Assembly (NCBI RefSeq): GCF_014837065.1
Contig: NZ_JACSPP010000031.1
Span: forward strand, 1 to 41,218
Direction of reading: 5' to 3'
DNA length: 41,218 nt
DNA from: Phocaeicola intestinalis
Lineage (GTDB): Bacteria; Bacteroidota; Bacteroidia; Bacteroidales; Bacteroidaceae
The notes under the pieces are model-generated. The model saw nothing but the letters and a program-made list of their open reading frames with translations. It had not been told where the DNA came from and made no database searches. Shown piece after piece: positions 8,269-16,685 of the stretch; position 1 is the stretch's first letter, and every line of letters starts with the position of its first letter. The translations under genes were made by a program, and so were the position numbers.

Positions 8269-9960
8269 TCAGTATCCCGGATTATTCTTTCCTTCGTAAT
8301 TCGGGTTGCTTTGTATTTCTACCAACGGGATGGGGAGCAATTCGTTCTTGCCGTCCACGAAGTTCTGGTATGCCGGATAAGCGGCATTCGTACCCCGGTT
8401 GACCGAGCTTTGCGAACCGAACAGGCGGAGTGCATCTCCCAACACACCCCAGCGGATGAGATCGAACTTGCGCTCTCCTTCGAAAGCCAGCTCGAAGCCA
8501 CGTTCCCAATAGAGTGCCGTACGGAAACGTCCCTGTGCCGAACCATCATCGATGAAGGTCAGGTCGTGTGTCGCCTTACGGGTTGCCATCAGTTCTTCAT
8601 AATTGGCATCGGTATATTCCGTAGCCCCTGCACGGGCACGCACGCGGTTCAGCAAGTTCCACGCCTCGGTGGTATTCCCTGTTTCATTGTAAGCTTCCGC
8701 CGCCATCAGCACCACATCGGCATAGCGCAACACGCAATAATTCACATCACCGTAATTCATGTTCTTGTTCCATGTTTCGGTAGGCATCCATTCGCGACGC
8801 CATTTGCCCGGATACCACGAACCGGCATTACGTTCCTGCTTCACGTGTTTCATGCTGTCCGTATTCCAAATGAAACGATAGGTACAGATGCTTACATCGC
8901 GGCGCACATCGGTTTCCTCGAAGAAGTCACGCCATTCGGGCACCACAATAAAGAACCCGTTGGCACGTCCCATGTAGTTCGCCATCTCCGAAGTAGGCAC
9001 TCCCTGCACTTCAGCTACCGAAGGACCATTGTAGATGCCCCACGCTCCACCGTTGCGTGCTCCCTGCTGGTGGAAGAAAGCTATTTCGAAGATACTTTCC
9101 TGCGAGTTCAGCACATCTTGCGAAAAATTACGGAACAATTGTTCATAACCTCCGCTATAAAAATCATGATACCCGTTAGCCTGAATGGCTTCCCATTCGC
9201 TAATCACGGCATTGAAGTATTCGGCACGCTTGGTATCGTCCGGCCGGGTCATCTGCCCGTCCATTTGCAGGCTATAGCCGGCACGTTGCAGGTAGACACG
9301 CATCAGCATGGCTCGCGCCGCTCCCTGTGTTGCCCGTTCGGGGCTGGAGCTTGCATCTGCCCATGGCAGGTGTTCCTTGGCAAAGTTCAAGTCTTCGATA
9401 ATCTGGTCGTAAATCTCTTCGCGGCTTACCCGTGCGCCGAAAGCGTCCTCATAATTGGACGTATAAGTAGTCTTGAACGGCACATCGCCCCAATACTTTA
9501 TCAGGTCGAAAGCCAGGAAAGCACGCAAGAAACGGGCTTCGGCATCCAGCTCCTGCAGGTTCTCGCTCTCGGCATACCCGGGCATATTCACAATACCGTC
9601 TATCGCCATATTGGCACGGTCGATGCCCTGGTATTTCAATTGCCAAAGCCATTCTACCCATTCATTAGTGGAAGTGACCCGATAGTGCACCATATCGTGT
9701 ATCGTATTGTCGGAATGGGTACGGGAGGTGTAATACATATCATCGGATGCCTGCCCCGCCATCTCGTACCATCCATAGTGGCGATAGTCGGATATGGAAC
9801 TGTAAATGCCCATCACCGCCATATCGGCGTTGGCTTCCGACTCGAAGAACGAATCCTTGTCGTAGCTGGAATCGGGAGTCTCTGTCAGTGTGTCCTCGCA
9901 AGAGGGAAAGACGGCCAGCGAAAGAGCCGCCATTGCCATATAGAATATATGCTTTTTCAT
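8269..9960 (-). CDS. SusD-like glycan-binding outer-membrane lipoprotein
   Basis: This 563-residue protein is the surface lipoprotein lid of a SusCD importer. A lipoprotein signal ends at FPSC (Cys21). The sequence shows the RagB/SusD pattern: 'SFFESEANADMAVMGIYSSI' near 40-55, the TPR-like 'LDAEARFLRAFLAFDLIKYWGDVPF' near 140-165, 'VLRYADVVLMAAEAYNETG' near 395, 'LLNRVRARAG' near 425, 'WERGFELAFEGERKFDLIRWG' near 490, and 'LLPIPLVEIQSNP' at the end. It lies 150 bases downstream of the SusC-like gene in the same direction. The partner substrate is heparin or heparan sulfate oligosaccharide, by context. Length is usual for the family and nothing is missing. Confidence 0.96.
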   Translation of the reverse strand: MKKHIFYMAMAALSLAVFPSCEDTLTETPDSSYDKDSFFESEANADMAVMGIYSSISDYRHYGWYEMAGQASDDMYYTSRTHSDNTIHDMVHYRVTSTNEWVEWLWQLKYQGIDRANMAIDGIVNMPGYAESENLQELDAEARFLRAFLAFDLIKYWGDVPFKTTYTSNYEDAFGARVSREEIYDQIIEDLNFAKEHLPWADASSSPERATQGAARAMLMRVYLQRAGYSLQMDGQMTRPDDTKRAEYFNAVISEWEAIQANGYHDFYSGGYEQLFRNFSQDVLNSQESIFEIAFFHQQGARNGGAWGIYNGPSVAEVQGVPTSEMANYMGRANGFFIVVPEWRDFFEETDVRRDVSICTYRFIWNTDSMKHVKQERNAGSWYPGKWRREWMPTETWNKNMNYGDVNYCVLRYADVVLMAAEAYNETGNTTEAWNLLNRVRARAGATEYTDANYEELMATRKATHDLTFIDDGSAQGRFRTALYWERGFELAFEGERKFDLIRWGVLGDALRLFGSQSSVNRGTNAAYPAYQNFVDGKNELLPIPLVEIQSNPNYEGKNNPGY

Positions 9961-9996
9961 TTTACGTCAAGATTTGAAATTAAAGTGTACAAAGAA

Positions 9997-10080
9997 GAAA
10001 CGCAGATTTCCGCAGATTAACACAAATTGAAATGATTATTAAAATTATACTCTGCGGAAATCCGCGTTAATCTGTGTTTC
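9997..10080. repeat. Intergenic hairpin repeat of the 'GAAACGCAGATT' family
   Basis: GAAACGCAGATTTCCGCAGA is mirrored by an arm ending TTAATCTGTGTTTC, filling the SusC-SusD gap. A hairpin here could lower SusD relative to SusC expression or protect the RNA end; this is inference. Confidence 0.8.
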
Positions 10081-10110
10081 TAAACTGACACATATTTGTT
10101 GTTACTTAAA

Positions 10111-13100
10111 TCAGAATGCCACGTTCACACCGAAGATAAACGAACGGCTGCGCGGATAAGCGCCGAAATCCACACCCGGAGTCAACGGGCTGCGCATGTT
10201 CGACACTTCGGGATCGAATCCGCTATACGGTGTCCATGTCGCCAAGTTATATCCCGTAGCATACAGACGCAGCTTGCTCAGTCCGAGTTTCGTAATCAGC
10301 TTCTTGGGGAAACTATATCCTAATGTAATGTTGGTCAGCTTCAGGAACGAAGCATCCTCTACGCCCCATGAGTGAATGTACTTGTCCCCCTCTTCGTTGT
10401 CGCGGAACGAAGCCACCGTCTTCCCTGCATTCATCGCCGTAAGCTCATCGGGGTCAGTCACCACCTCGCCTTGTGCATTGACGGTCATCCAACGGTTGGA
10501 ACTGTTCATGACGTCCAATGCATTGTTGTTTTGCCGCCCCACCTTACTGTTTATCAACTTAGTAGCATTCAGCACATCGTTGCCATAGCTATACGTAAGG
10601 AAGATACTCAGGTCGAAACCTTTGTAGGTAAAGTTATTGTTCAAACCGCCGTAGAAAGTCGGAGTGGCATTGCCGATAACGGTCTTGTCGTTCTCGTCAA
10701 TGATTCCGTTCTTATCCAAATCCTTAAACTTCCAGTGTCCGGGCTGCACACCTATCTGATTGGCGGAAGAAGCCACGCCGTCCTTCAGCGTATACGTCTG
10801 TGTAGCGGCATCATAAATGAAATCATTTACCTGATACAGACCTTCGGTCACGTAGCCGTAGAATTGTCCCAACGGCTCGCCCACGGCAATGCGATGCGTA
10901 CTTTGGTTGTACCCGAACTGGGCTTCATACAGCTGCACCTGTTCGCCGGTCAGTTCCAATACTTTGTTCTTATAGTGTGAGAAGGTCAGCGTAGTGGTCC
11001 AGTTGAAGTCTTTCTTCGCGATGTTGACCGTATTGATGGTCAGGTCCACACCTACGTTCTTCGTTTCGCCGGCATTCACCATCATCGTGGTATAACCCGA
11101 AGAATAAGGCAATTGAGCACTTAGCAACAGGTCGCTGCTCCGGTTGATGTAGAACTCGGGCGAAATCGTGATACGCTGGTCCAAAAAGCCAAAGTCGAGT
11201 CCTAGGTTGAAAGTCTTGTTTGCCTCCCATTTCAGGTCTTCGTTCGGAATCTGCGTAGAAGCATAACCCGGCACCAGTTGTCCTCCCATCGCCGTATTGA
11301 GCGAAGAAAGCAACGCCAGACTATTGTAGCTTCCGATACGGTTGTTTCCGGCAAGACCGTAACCGATGCGGAACTTCAGGTCGGAAAAGATGTTCAGTTT
11401 CTTGATGAACTCTTCCTCTCCCAAACGCCATGCAGCCGACACGGCTGGGAAATAGCCCCACTTGTTATCCTTGCTGAACTTGGAAGAACCGTCGGCACGC
11501 ATCGTCGCACTGAACAGATACTTGTCCTTGAAGTCATAATTGACACGGGCAAAGAAAGAGACAAGGTTATCGTCATCGTTCAGGAAACTATCCGAGTTGG
11601 TCGGTGTACCCAAGCCCATATCGTTCAACTGGAACTCATCGGTGGGCAAGTTACCTACTTCGGTCAATACATAACGTTCCCAGCGATGCACGTATTCCTG
11701 ACCTGCCTGCACCATGAGGTGGTGTTTCTTCTGGAACCGCTTGTCGAAAGTAAACACGTTCGAGGTAGAGAAACTTCCGTCCTCCGTATTGCGGATGCTT
11801 CCGTAAATGCCGTTACGCAATCCCATAATCGACTCATCGCCATAGAAGAGTTCCCGGCGTTGCGTACGGTAACGCATACCGGTGGTATTACGGAACGTGA
11901 ATCCTTTGAAGAAGGTATAGGTAAAGCCTCCGTTTGCCTGCAAGGTACGTATCTCGCGGTCGTCTTTTTCTTCGGCAGCATTGACCAGCGGATTCTGCAC
12001 CACATTGCCTTGCTCGTCTACCAGCAACGGGTCTCGCCCTGCCAGCAATTCCTCATCGCTTCCCTGAATACCGATAGTCGGGCGGTATTGCAGGATTTGA
12101 GCCATCTTGTTGAAACGCGCATCGGTCGAGCTTCCGTTCTCGGTCGTACCGTTTCCGGCAACACCTGCACCCCAGATGTTACGCTGGTCGAACTGGAAAC
12201 GGGCGTTCACACGCAACTTATCATTTACCTTTCCGTCTACATTCAAGGACAAGTTGTGCCGTTCGCTTCCGCTATACACCATCGCGCCTTCGTCTTTATT
12301 GTAGCTGTATGCCATACCATACTTGATGCGGTCGCTTCCACCATTCACACCCACACGGTAGTTCTGCGTAACGGTAGTGCTGCCCATGGTCAGGTCTTGC
12401 CAGTCCAGTCCACGGTTGGCATAATTTTCGTGTATTTCCAGAAAACTTCCATAAAGGTTCTGCCAGGCAGGCATCTGCACAGCAGGGTCGGTAGCCCACC
12501 CTATCGTACGTTCGTAATCGGCAAGTACGAACTCTTCGGTACTGAGCAGTTCCAGTTGCTTGGCAAGTTTGCGCACGCCCACGTATGCGTCAAATGTTAC
12601 GGTAGCCTTCCCTCCATCGTCCTTTCCACTCTTAGTCGTAATCAATACAACACCGTTCGCACCCCGTGCACCATAGATAGCGGTGGCAGAAGCGTCTTTC
12701 AACACATCGATGCTTTCAATGTCGGCAGGGTCAAGGCTCGACATACCGTCTTCGGTAGGAAATCCGTCGATAACGTAAAGAGGCTCGTTGCTCTGCGTGA
12801 TGGAGATACCGCCACGCACACGGATAGATGCCTCGGCACCCGGCTGGCCATCGGTCTGTATTACCTGCACACCCGCCATACGTCCGGCTATTGCCTGTGC
12901 CATATCTGATACAGGTGTCTTGGTAAGCTCTTCACTCTTCACCGAAGCAACCGAACCGGTCAGGTCCTTGCGTTTCATCGTGGCATACCCTACTACGACT
13001 ACTTCTTCCAGCAACTGATTGTCGGGCTGCAAAGTGACATTGATTTGTTTCTGTCCTTTTACTGGAACTTCCACCGTTTTCATACCGATGTAAGAAAATA

Positions 13101-13332
13101 CCAATACATCTTTTGATGCATCATTAACTTGGATGGAATAGTTACCACTCATGTCGGTAATGGTGCCACCTTTCGCATTCTTGATTGTAACGCTTCCTCC
13201 AATCACTTCCAGACCTTCATTGTCGATTACCTTACCAGTCACGGTAAAGCCTTGCGCCCATCCCACCGCTATGCCGACAAAGAAAAAGAAGAAGGCAAAC
13301 AAGACGCCCTTCATAGTTTTCGGTTTTTTCAT
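10111..13332 (-). CDS. SusC-like TonB-dependent outer-membrane transporter
   Basis: The protein is 1073 residues from the chosen ATG (MKKPKTMKGVLF), which directly precedes the signal peptide (cleavage near GWAQG); an in-frame ATG at 13461 would add 43 unlikely residues. A carboxypeptidase-regulatory-like domain follows (FTVTGKVIDNEGLEVIGGSV), then the plug (LTGSVASVKSEEL, 'IRVRGGISITQSNEPLYVID', ASATAIYGARGANGVVLITT), then a long beta-barrel ending in a terminal aromatic (FGVNVAF). It imports oligosaccharides with the SusD-like partner using TonB energy. There is no extra STN anti-sigma signalling domain, consistent with control by the HTCS. It has its own promoter with the 21-bp operator ladder and a hairpin at the promoter. 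Confidence 0.96.
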   Translation of the reverse strand: MKKPKTMKGVLFAFFFFFVGIAVGWAQGFTVTGKVIDNEGLEVIGGSVTIKNAKGGTITDMSGNYSIQVNDASKDVLVFSYIGMKTVEVPVKGQKQINVTLQPDNQLLEEVVVVGYATMKRKDLTGSVASVKSEELTKTPVSDMAQAIAGRMAGVQVIQTDGQPGAEASIRVRGGISITQSNEPLYVIDGFPTEDGMSSLDPADIESIDVLKDASATAIYGARGANGVVLITTKSGKDDGGKATVTFDAYVGVRKLAKQLELLSTEEFVLADYERTIGWATDPAVQMPAWQNLYGSFLEIHENYANRGLDWQDLTMGSTTVTQNYRVGVNGGSDRIKYGMAYSYNKDEGAMVYSGSERHNLSLNVDGKVNDKLRVNARFQFDQRNIWGAGVAGNGTTENGSSTDARFNKMAQILQYRPTIGIQGSDEELLAGRDPLLVDEQGNVVQNPLVNAAEEKDDREIRTLQANGGFTYTFFKGFTFRNTTGMRYRTQRRELFYGDESIMGLRNGIYGSIRNTEDGSFSTSNVFTFDKRFQKKHHLMVQAGQEYVHRWERYVLTEVGNLPTDEFQLNDMGLGTPTNSDSFLNDDDNLVSFFARVNYDFKDKYLFSATMRADGSSKFSKDNKWGYFPAVSAAWRLGEEEFIKKLNIFSDLKFRIGYGLAGNNRIGSYNSLALLSSLNTAMGGQLVPGYASTQIPNEDLKWEANKTFNLGLDFGFLDQRITISPEFYINRSSDLLLSAQLPYSSGYTTMMVNAGETKNVGVDLTINTVNIAKKDFNWTTTLTFSHYKNKVLELTGEQVQLYEAQFGYNQSTHRIAVGEPLGQFYGYVTEGLYQVNDFIYDAATQTYTLKDGVASSANQIGVQPGHWKFKDLDKNGIIDENDKTVIGNATPTFYGGLNNNFTYKGFDLSIFLTYSYGNDVLNATKLINSKVGRQNNNALDVMNSSNRWMTVNAQGEVVTDPDELTAMNAGKTVASFRDNEEGDKYIHSWGVEDASFLKLTNITLGYSFPKKLITKLGLSKLRLYATGYNLATWTPYSGFDPEVSNMRSPLTPGVDFGAYPRSRSFIFGVNVAF

Positions 13333-13384
13333 AATACGATTTGTTTTAAATTTATGACTAAGTTTTATTATTTTCATCTGTCGG

Positions 13385-13392
13385 CAAAGATA
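13385..13392 (-). promoter_or_regulatory. -7 promoter element for the SusC-SusD-PL12 unit
   Basis: TATCTTTG on the minus strand fits TAnnTTTG and lies 52 bases before the SusC start. Its first two bases also form the end of the perfect hairpin at 13391-13427. Confidence 0.65.
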
Positions 13393-13427
13393 ACGGGAGA
13401 AAACGAACTCTACGTTTTCTCCCGTTA
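13391..13427. repeat. Perfect 15-bp-arm hairpin over the SusC promoter
   Basis: TAACGGGAGAAAACG (13391-13405) is exactly inverted at 13413-13427 with a 7-base loop. It occupies the -33 region of the SusC promoter and abuts the -7 element. It could act as a terminator for the upstream lyase, an operator, or both. Confidence 0.85.
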
Positions 13428-13497
13428 AAAACAATTGCAAATACCAACAATAATATTTCAATCCTGTGCAAAACGCTTTCGAATTTGTTTAAAAACC
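13414..13497 (-). promoter_or_regulatory. HTCS operator: 21-bp direct repeats upstream of SusC
   Basis: Strong copies start at 13456 (TTTCAATCCTGTGCAAAACG) and 13477 (TTTCGAATTTGTTTAAAAAC). Weaker copies lie in register at 13435 and 13414. The 13435 copy begins 42 bases from the -7 element, as at the other PUL promoters. The last copy overlaps the stop codon of the upstream lyase gene. Confidence 0.7.
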
Positions 13498-16044
13498 CTT
13501 CCGGGTGGCTATCGGAGCACGGTCAGTCATTTCCATAACCTGATATTCGCCATCGGTTTCATCATAAAGCAATGACGAACTTGCTTCTTGCCGAAGATAA
13601 GGCACACCATCGATTACAGGAGACTCTTCGCCATAACTGAACACTACCGGTTCTGTATGATGACGCACCACAAGCCGGGGACTGTCCGAAGCATTCAGGC
13701 AGGCTTCTACCGTCCAGTCACCCCACGTAAACGTATCTCCGTCCCTGCGGATGATATAAGGACTTTCGCCTGCTTCGCATACTTGGATAAGGACAAGGTA
13801 GCGTGTTGCCGGTTGGTTGTCCGTACAAGCCGTCAGATGCCACTGGTTGGGGTATTCCGCTCCGCCGGTTGCAGGAGGCACCGCAAACTGGTCGGTCTGG
13901 GTGATATCCATCTCGCTTGAGCCAAACAATTGGGTTACGGCATAAAAACCGTCCGCTTCATCAGCAGTGCTCAACACCTGTTCTGCTTCGTTTATGTCGA
14001 ACCGGACCGGACTATGCAACAACCAGTCCCAACGAACCGGCTCGGATGCCTCCAGTTCATCATAAATAAGCACCGTACGCGGATGCAACATCAGGACGTG
14101 CCGGCGGTATCGGGTAAGAGGAGTTTCACCGAATCCGTTATCGGGTGTCTGCGTGATACCTGCCTGGGCAAAATAGTTCACCCACATCGGGTCCTCGCTG
14201 ATGCCGCAATAGGCATGAGAGGCATCACCGAGCGCATAACTGATGTGATTCCCTCCCAAGGCACGGACAATGCTTCCGTATCCCTCCGTAGAATAAGGCT
14301 GGCCGATGCCGTTCACCAGAATCGTATTATGGGCACGGGTATGCCGGTACGACATCAGGTTGTGTGCATCGGCAAACGCCTGGTAATAGCCTGTACTGCG
14401 GTACACATCGTGTCCTTTAAATAACAAATTAAACGCATTCTGGCTTGCCGTGGTATGGCTTCCCGAACCGAAGGTACTGGAACGGAACGACAAGGCAAGG
14501 TCATTCCCGGCATCTCCCAAATGGCTATGCATCGACACTTCTCCGGCATCGCTGTACCACACCATTTTGGCAGCATCTTCGGGCAAGGCAGACTCGTAAG
14601 TCCGGTTGGAACACATGCGGTACAAACGCAATTCGTAATCCTGCCGCACCAGCGACTGGCATTCACCGGCATACCACCCGGCATACGCATCGCCCGTCTC
14701 GCGTGCCAGATAATCGGCAAATGCAGCCGTAAGCCGGTTGGGCTGGTCGCCATTCTCACTGTTGTCTCCAAAACCAGTACTCTTCGAATCGGGCGGATTG
14801 GTGTAGGCAAGAGCCCGTCCTGCATTGCGGTACCACGGATGTTGCAGGAAGTCGAACCGCGCCACGTAAGAGAACAAGGCAGGCATGTAGGCAAGTGTCT
14901 TCACATTGGCAGGGAAATAGCCCGTCCCGTTATGCCAGATGCCATCGCGGTTGAAGCCCGAAGCCGGAGCACGTGCTGTCCAAAGCTCGTAATAATACTT
15001 CAATATCGGAAGCGCCTCATCGGCATATTCCGCCTTGTCATACAGCAGGAAAGCCGCCTGTGTCAGGATACGCATGTTCTGTTGCCAGAAATGATTGTCG
15101 AAGATATGGTTTTCTTCCACACCGCATTGCTCCTGATACGAATGACGCAGGGCACGCATCATCAGCTCCTCCGCACCCGAACGCTGCGTGGCGGTCAGGC
15201 GTCCGTAGAGCAAATCGTAAACCGCGGCATGAGCCAAAGTCAAGGCAGAGGTCGTAAAGTTATCGGTAAAGAGTTGTGTATCCGTAGGAGGCAGGGCAAG
15301 CATCGCATCCAGTAGCTCTACCAGCTTATCGGCATACCGCTCGTCCTGAAGCAGATAGTAAGCGTGATACAGCCACGTGGCATGCTGGCGCAAGGTCTCG
15401 GCATCGGCATAAAGGTCCATGGTGCCGTAGTCCGCCTCCAGTGCTATCGAGGCGCGCGCCGTCAATTGGCGGTATTCGGGATGAGATGTCACGTTCTGCC
15501 TTGCCTCATGGATATACGGATTGAGGAAACAATACAGGCGGGGATGCACACGGGGGGCATTCTCCAGGAAGTCCTCGAAAGGCGGAGTAATAAATACCGG
15601 CGTCTCTGACTTTACCTCGAACGCATACGTCTCACTCCATGCGCCGGGACTGGCACCCTCGGCATCGGTACTCCGGAAACGCCAGTACCATGTGCCGGTA
15701 TCCAGCGCCCGGTGGAGGTTATACATACATCCGTCCTGCGGCTCGCTGATTTCGGCATCTTCGAAATCTTCCGTCCGCGAAAGGGCATACTGGAGTCGCT
15801 CGCCCGTCTTCATGGCTTGAGGGACAAGGAAAGGAACTGGATTGACTATCAGCTCGTTCGATATCTTGGGATAAGGCTGGGTGCGCACTTTGTCCTGATA
15901 CGCATCCGGATAGGTCGTTTCAGGCTGCGGCACAGAAGGTTCCGGCTCTACTGCCTCATCGGAACAGGCAGGGCATCCCAGCCAACATACCGCCAAGGCA
16001 AGCATCGGCACATAGCACCGGAAAGGCAAGAAGTTTTTTTTCAT
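13489..16044 (-). CDS. DUF4962 / heparinase II-III family polysaccharide lyase (lyase B), lipoprotein
   Basis: The protein is 851 residues from the chosen ATG (MKKNFLPFRC), which opens a lipoprotein-like signal (Cys24 or Cys27); the longer reading from 16194 adds 50 unlikely residues. An N-terminal beta domain of DUF4962 type (about 40-170, with 'DTGTWYWRFRSTD') precedes an alpha/alpha toroid (about 180-520) and a heparinase II/III-like beta-sandwich. Likely active-site segments are ENHIFDNHFWQQNMR, GSGSHTTASQNAFNLL and RAHNTILVNGIGQ. It resembles exolytic heparin lyases of the PL15 type and is paralogous to the lyase at 20298-22901; family placement is not certain. It follows the fimbrillin-like gene after a 640-base gap containing its own -7 element and 23-bp repeats. 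Confidence 0.85.
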   Translation of the reverse strand: MKKNFLPFRCYVPMLALAVCWLGCPACSDEAVEPEPSVPQPETTYPDAYQDKVRTQPYPKISNELIVNPVPFLVPQAMKTGERLQYALSRTEDFEDAEISEPQDGCMYNLHRALDTGTWYWRFRSTDAEGASPGAWSETYAFEVKSETPVFITPPFEDFLENAPRVHPRLYCFLNPYIHEARQNVTSHPEYRQLTARASIALEADYGTMDLYADAETLRQHATWLYHAYYLLQDERYADKLVELLDAMLALPPTDTQLFTDNFTTSALTLAHAAVYDLLYGRLTATQRSGAEELMMRALRHSYQEQCGVEENHIFDNHFWQQNMRILTQAAFLLYDKAEYADEALPILKYYYELWTARAPASGFNRDGIWHNGTGYFPANVKTLAYMPALFSYVARFDFLQHPWYRNAGRALAYTNPPDSKSTGFGDNSENGDQPNRLTAAFADYLARETGDAYAGWYAGECQSLVRQDYELRLYRMCSNRTYESALPEDAAKMVWYSDAGEVSMHSHLGDAGNDLALSFRSSTFGSGSHTTASQNAFNLLFKGHDVYRSTGYYQAFADAHNLMSYRHTRAHNTILVNGIGQPYSTEGYGSIVRALGGNHISYALGDASHAYCGISEDPMWVNYFAQAGITQTPDNGFGETPLTRYRRHVLMLHPRTVLIYDELEASEPVRWDWLLHSPVRFDINEAEQVLSTADEADGFYAVTQLFGSSEMDITQTDQFAVPPATGGAEYPNQWHLTACTDNQPATRYLVLIQVCEAGESPYIIRRDGDTFTWGDWTVEACLNASDSPRLVVRHHTEPVVFSYGEESPVIDGVPYLRQEASSSLLYDETDGEYQVMEMTDRAPIATRKGF

Positions 16045-16143
16045 TGCATGATGTTTATAGAATGTTGAAATTACTGTTCGTAATGATATGAGAGTGTACA
16101 TTTTTGTTGATGCCATCATTGAATACCGGCTACACAGAATGCA

Positions 16144-16151
16144 CAAATCTA
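16144..16151 (-). promoter_or_regulatory. -7 promoter element for lyase B
   Basis: TAGATTTG on the minus strand is a perfect TAnnTTTG, 99 bases before the start. The 21-bp operator seen at other PUL promoters is absent at the 42-base position. Confidence 0.55.
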
Positions 16152-16221
16152 TACCGTGCATGATATACATAAATATCTGTAAAGTGGACAACACAATAAT
16201 ATACGTATAACTGCGTTTCCG

Positions 16222-16286
16222 GTAAGATTAATAATCTTCACGCTGTAAGATTAATAATCTTCAAGCCGTAAAATTAATAATCTTAC
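16222..16286. repeat. Three tandem 23-bp palindromic repeats upstream of lyase B
   Basis: GTAAGATTAATAATCTTCAC begins at 16222 and recurs at 16245 and 16268 (the last with one change, GTAAAATTAATAATCTTAC). Each carries the palindrome AAGATT-AAT-AATCTT. They lie 70-135 bases upstream of the predicted promoter. They look like binding sites for a regulator distinct from, or a variant of, the 21-bp ladder. Confidence 0.8.
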
Positions 16287-16380
16287 AAAACGGGCAGTTC
16301 ATTTACCGGATTGTAGCAGCCGGTTTTCCGGGCTGAGTTGTTCCTTTGCTCTGCGTTTTGGTATCTCCCGCATATAGCAA

Positions 16381-16420
16381 GATGCACCTATGTTCATCGG
16401 CATACGAACATAGGTGCATC
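16381..16420. repeat. Perfect 15-bp-arm inverted repeat in the 640-base gap
   Basis: GATGCACCTATGTTC (16381-16395) is exactly inverted at 16406-16420 around a 10-base loop. No T-run follows on either strand, so a standard intrinsic terminator is doubtful. The rest of the 16421-16685 gap shows no gene. Confidence 0.8.
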
Positions 16421-16685
16421 AGTTATCGGATACAGGTTCTTCGGACCATGAATCCTGCTTACGAGCCAAGCCCGAAAGTTCATGCAAAGAGAATGTGTTC
16501 CCGAAACGTCCCGTATCGGTCACGCCGATTCGTTTCCATTCATTATTAACCGTTCATTTACCCCTCGGCATAACTCTGCCGGTAAGTATCGAGACACAAC
16601 CTCTAACGCACTAACTAACGAACCATAACACTATTCCAACTCTGTTTACAGTATGAGTCCGATGATACCATGAACAATTCCTTGA

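Noticed and set aside
8221..10020. Long open frame antisense to the SusD-like gene
   Set aside because: It lies wholly over a well-recognised gene, has no family features and no plausible start region; the frame is a shadow of codon bias.
11278..12909. 543-codon open frame antisense to the SusC-like gene
   Set aside because: It overlaps a clear SusC barrel and the translation is histidine/isoleucine-rich noise with no signal peptide or domain.
16222..16286. CRISPR-like short repeats
   Set aside because: The repeats are adjacent with no unique spacers, only three in number, and lack cas genes; they look like regulator sites.
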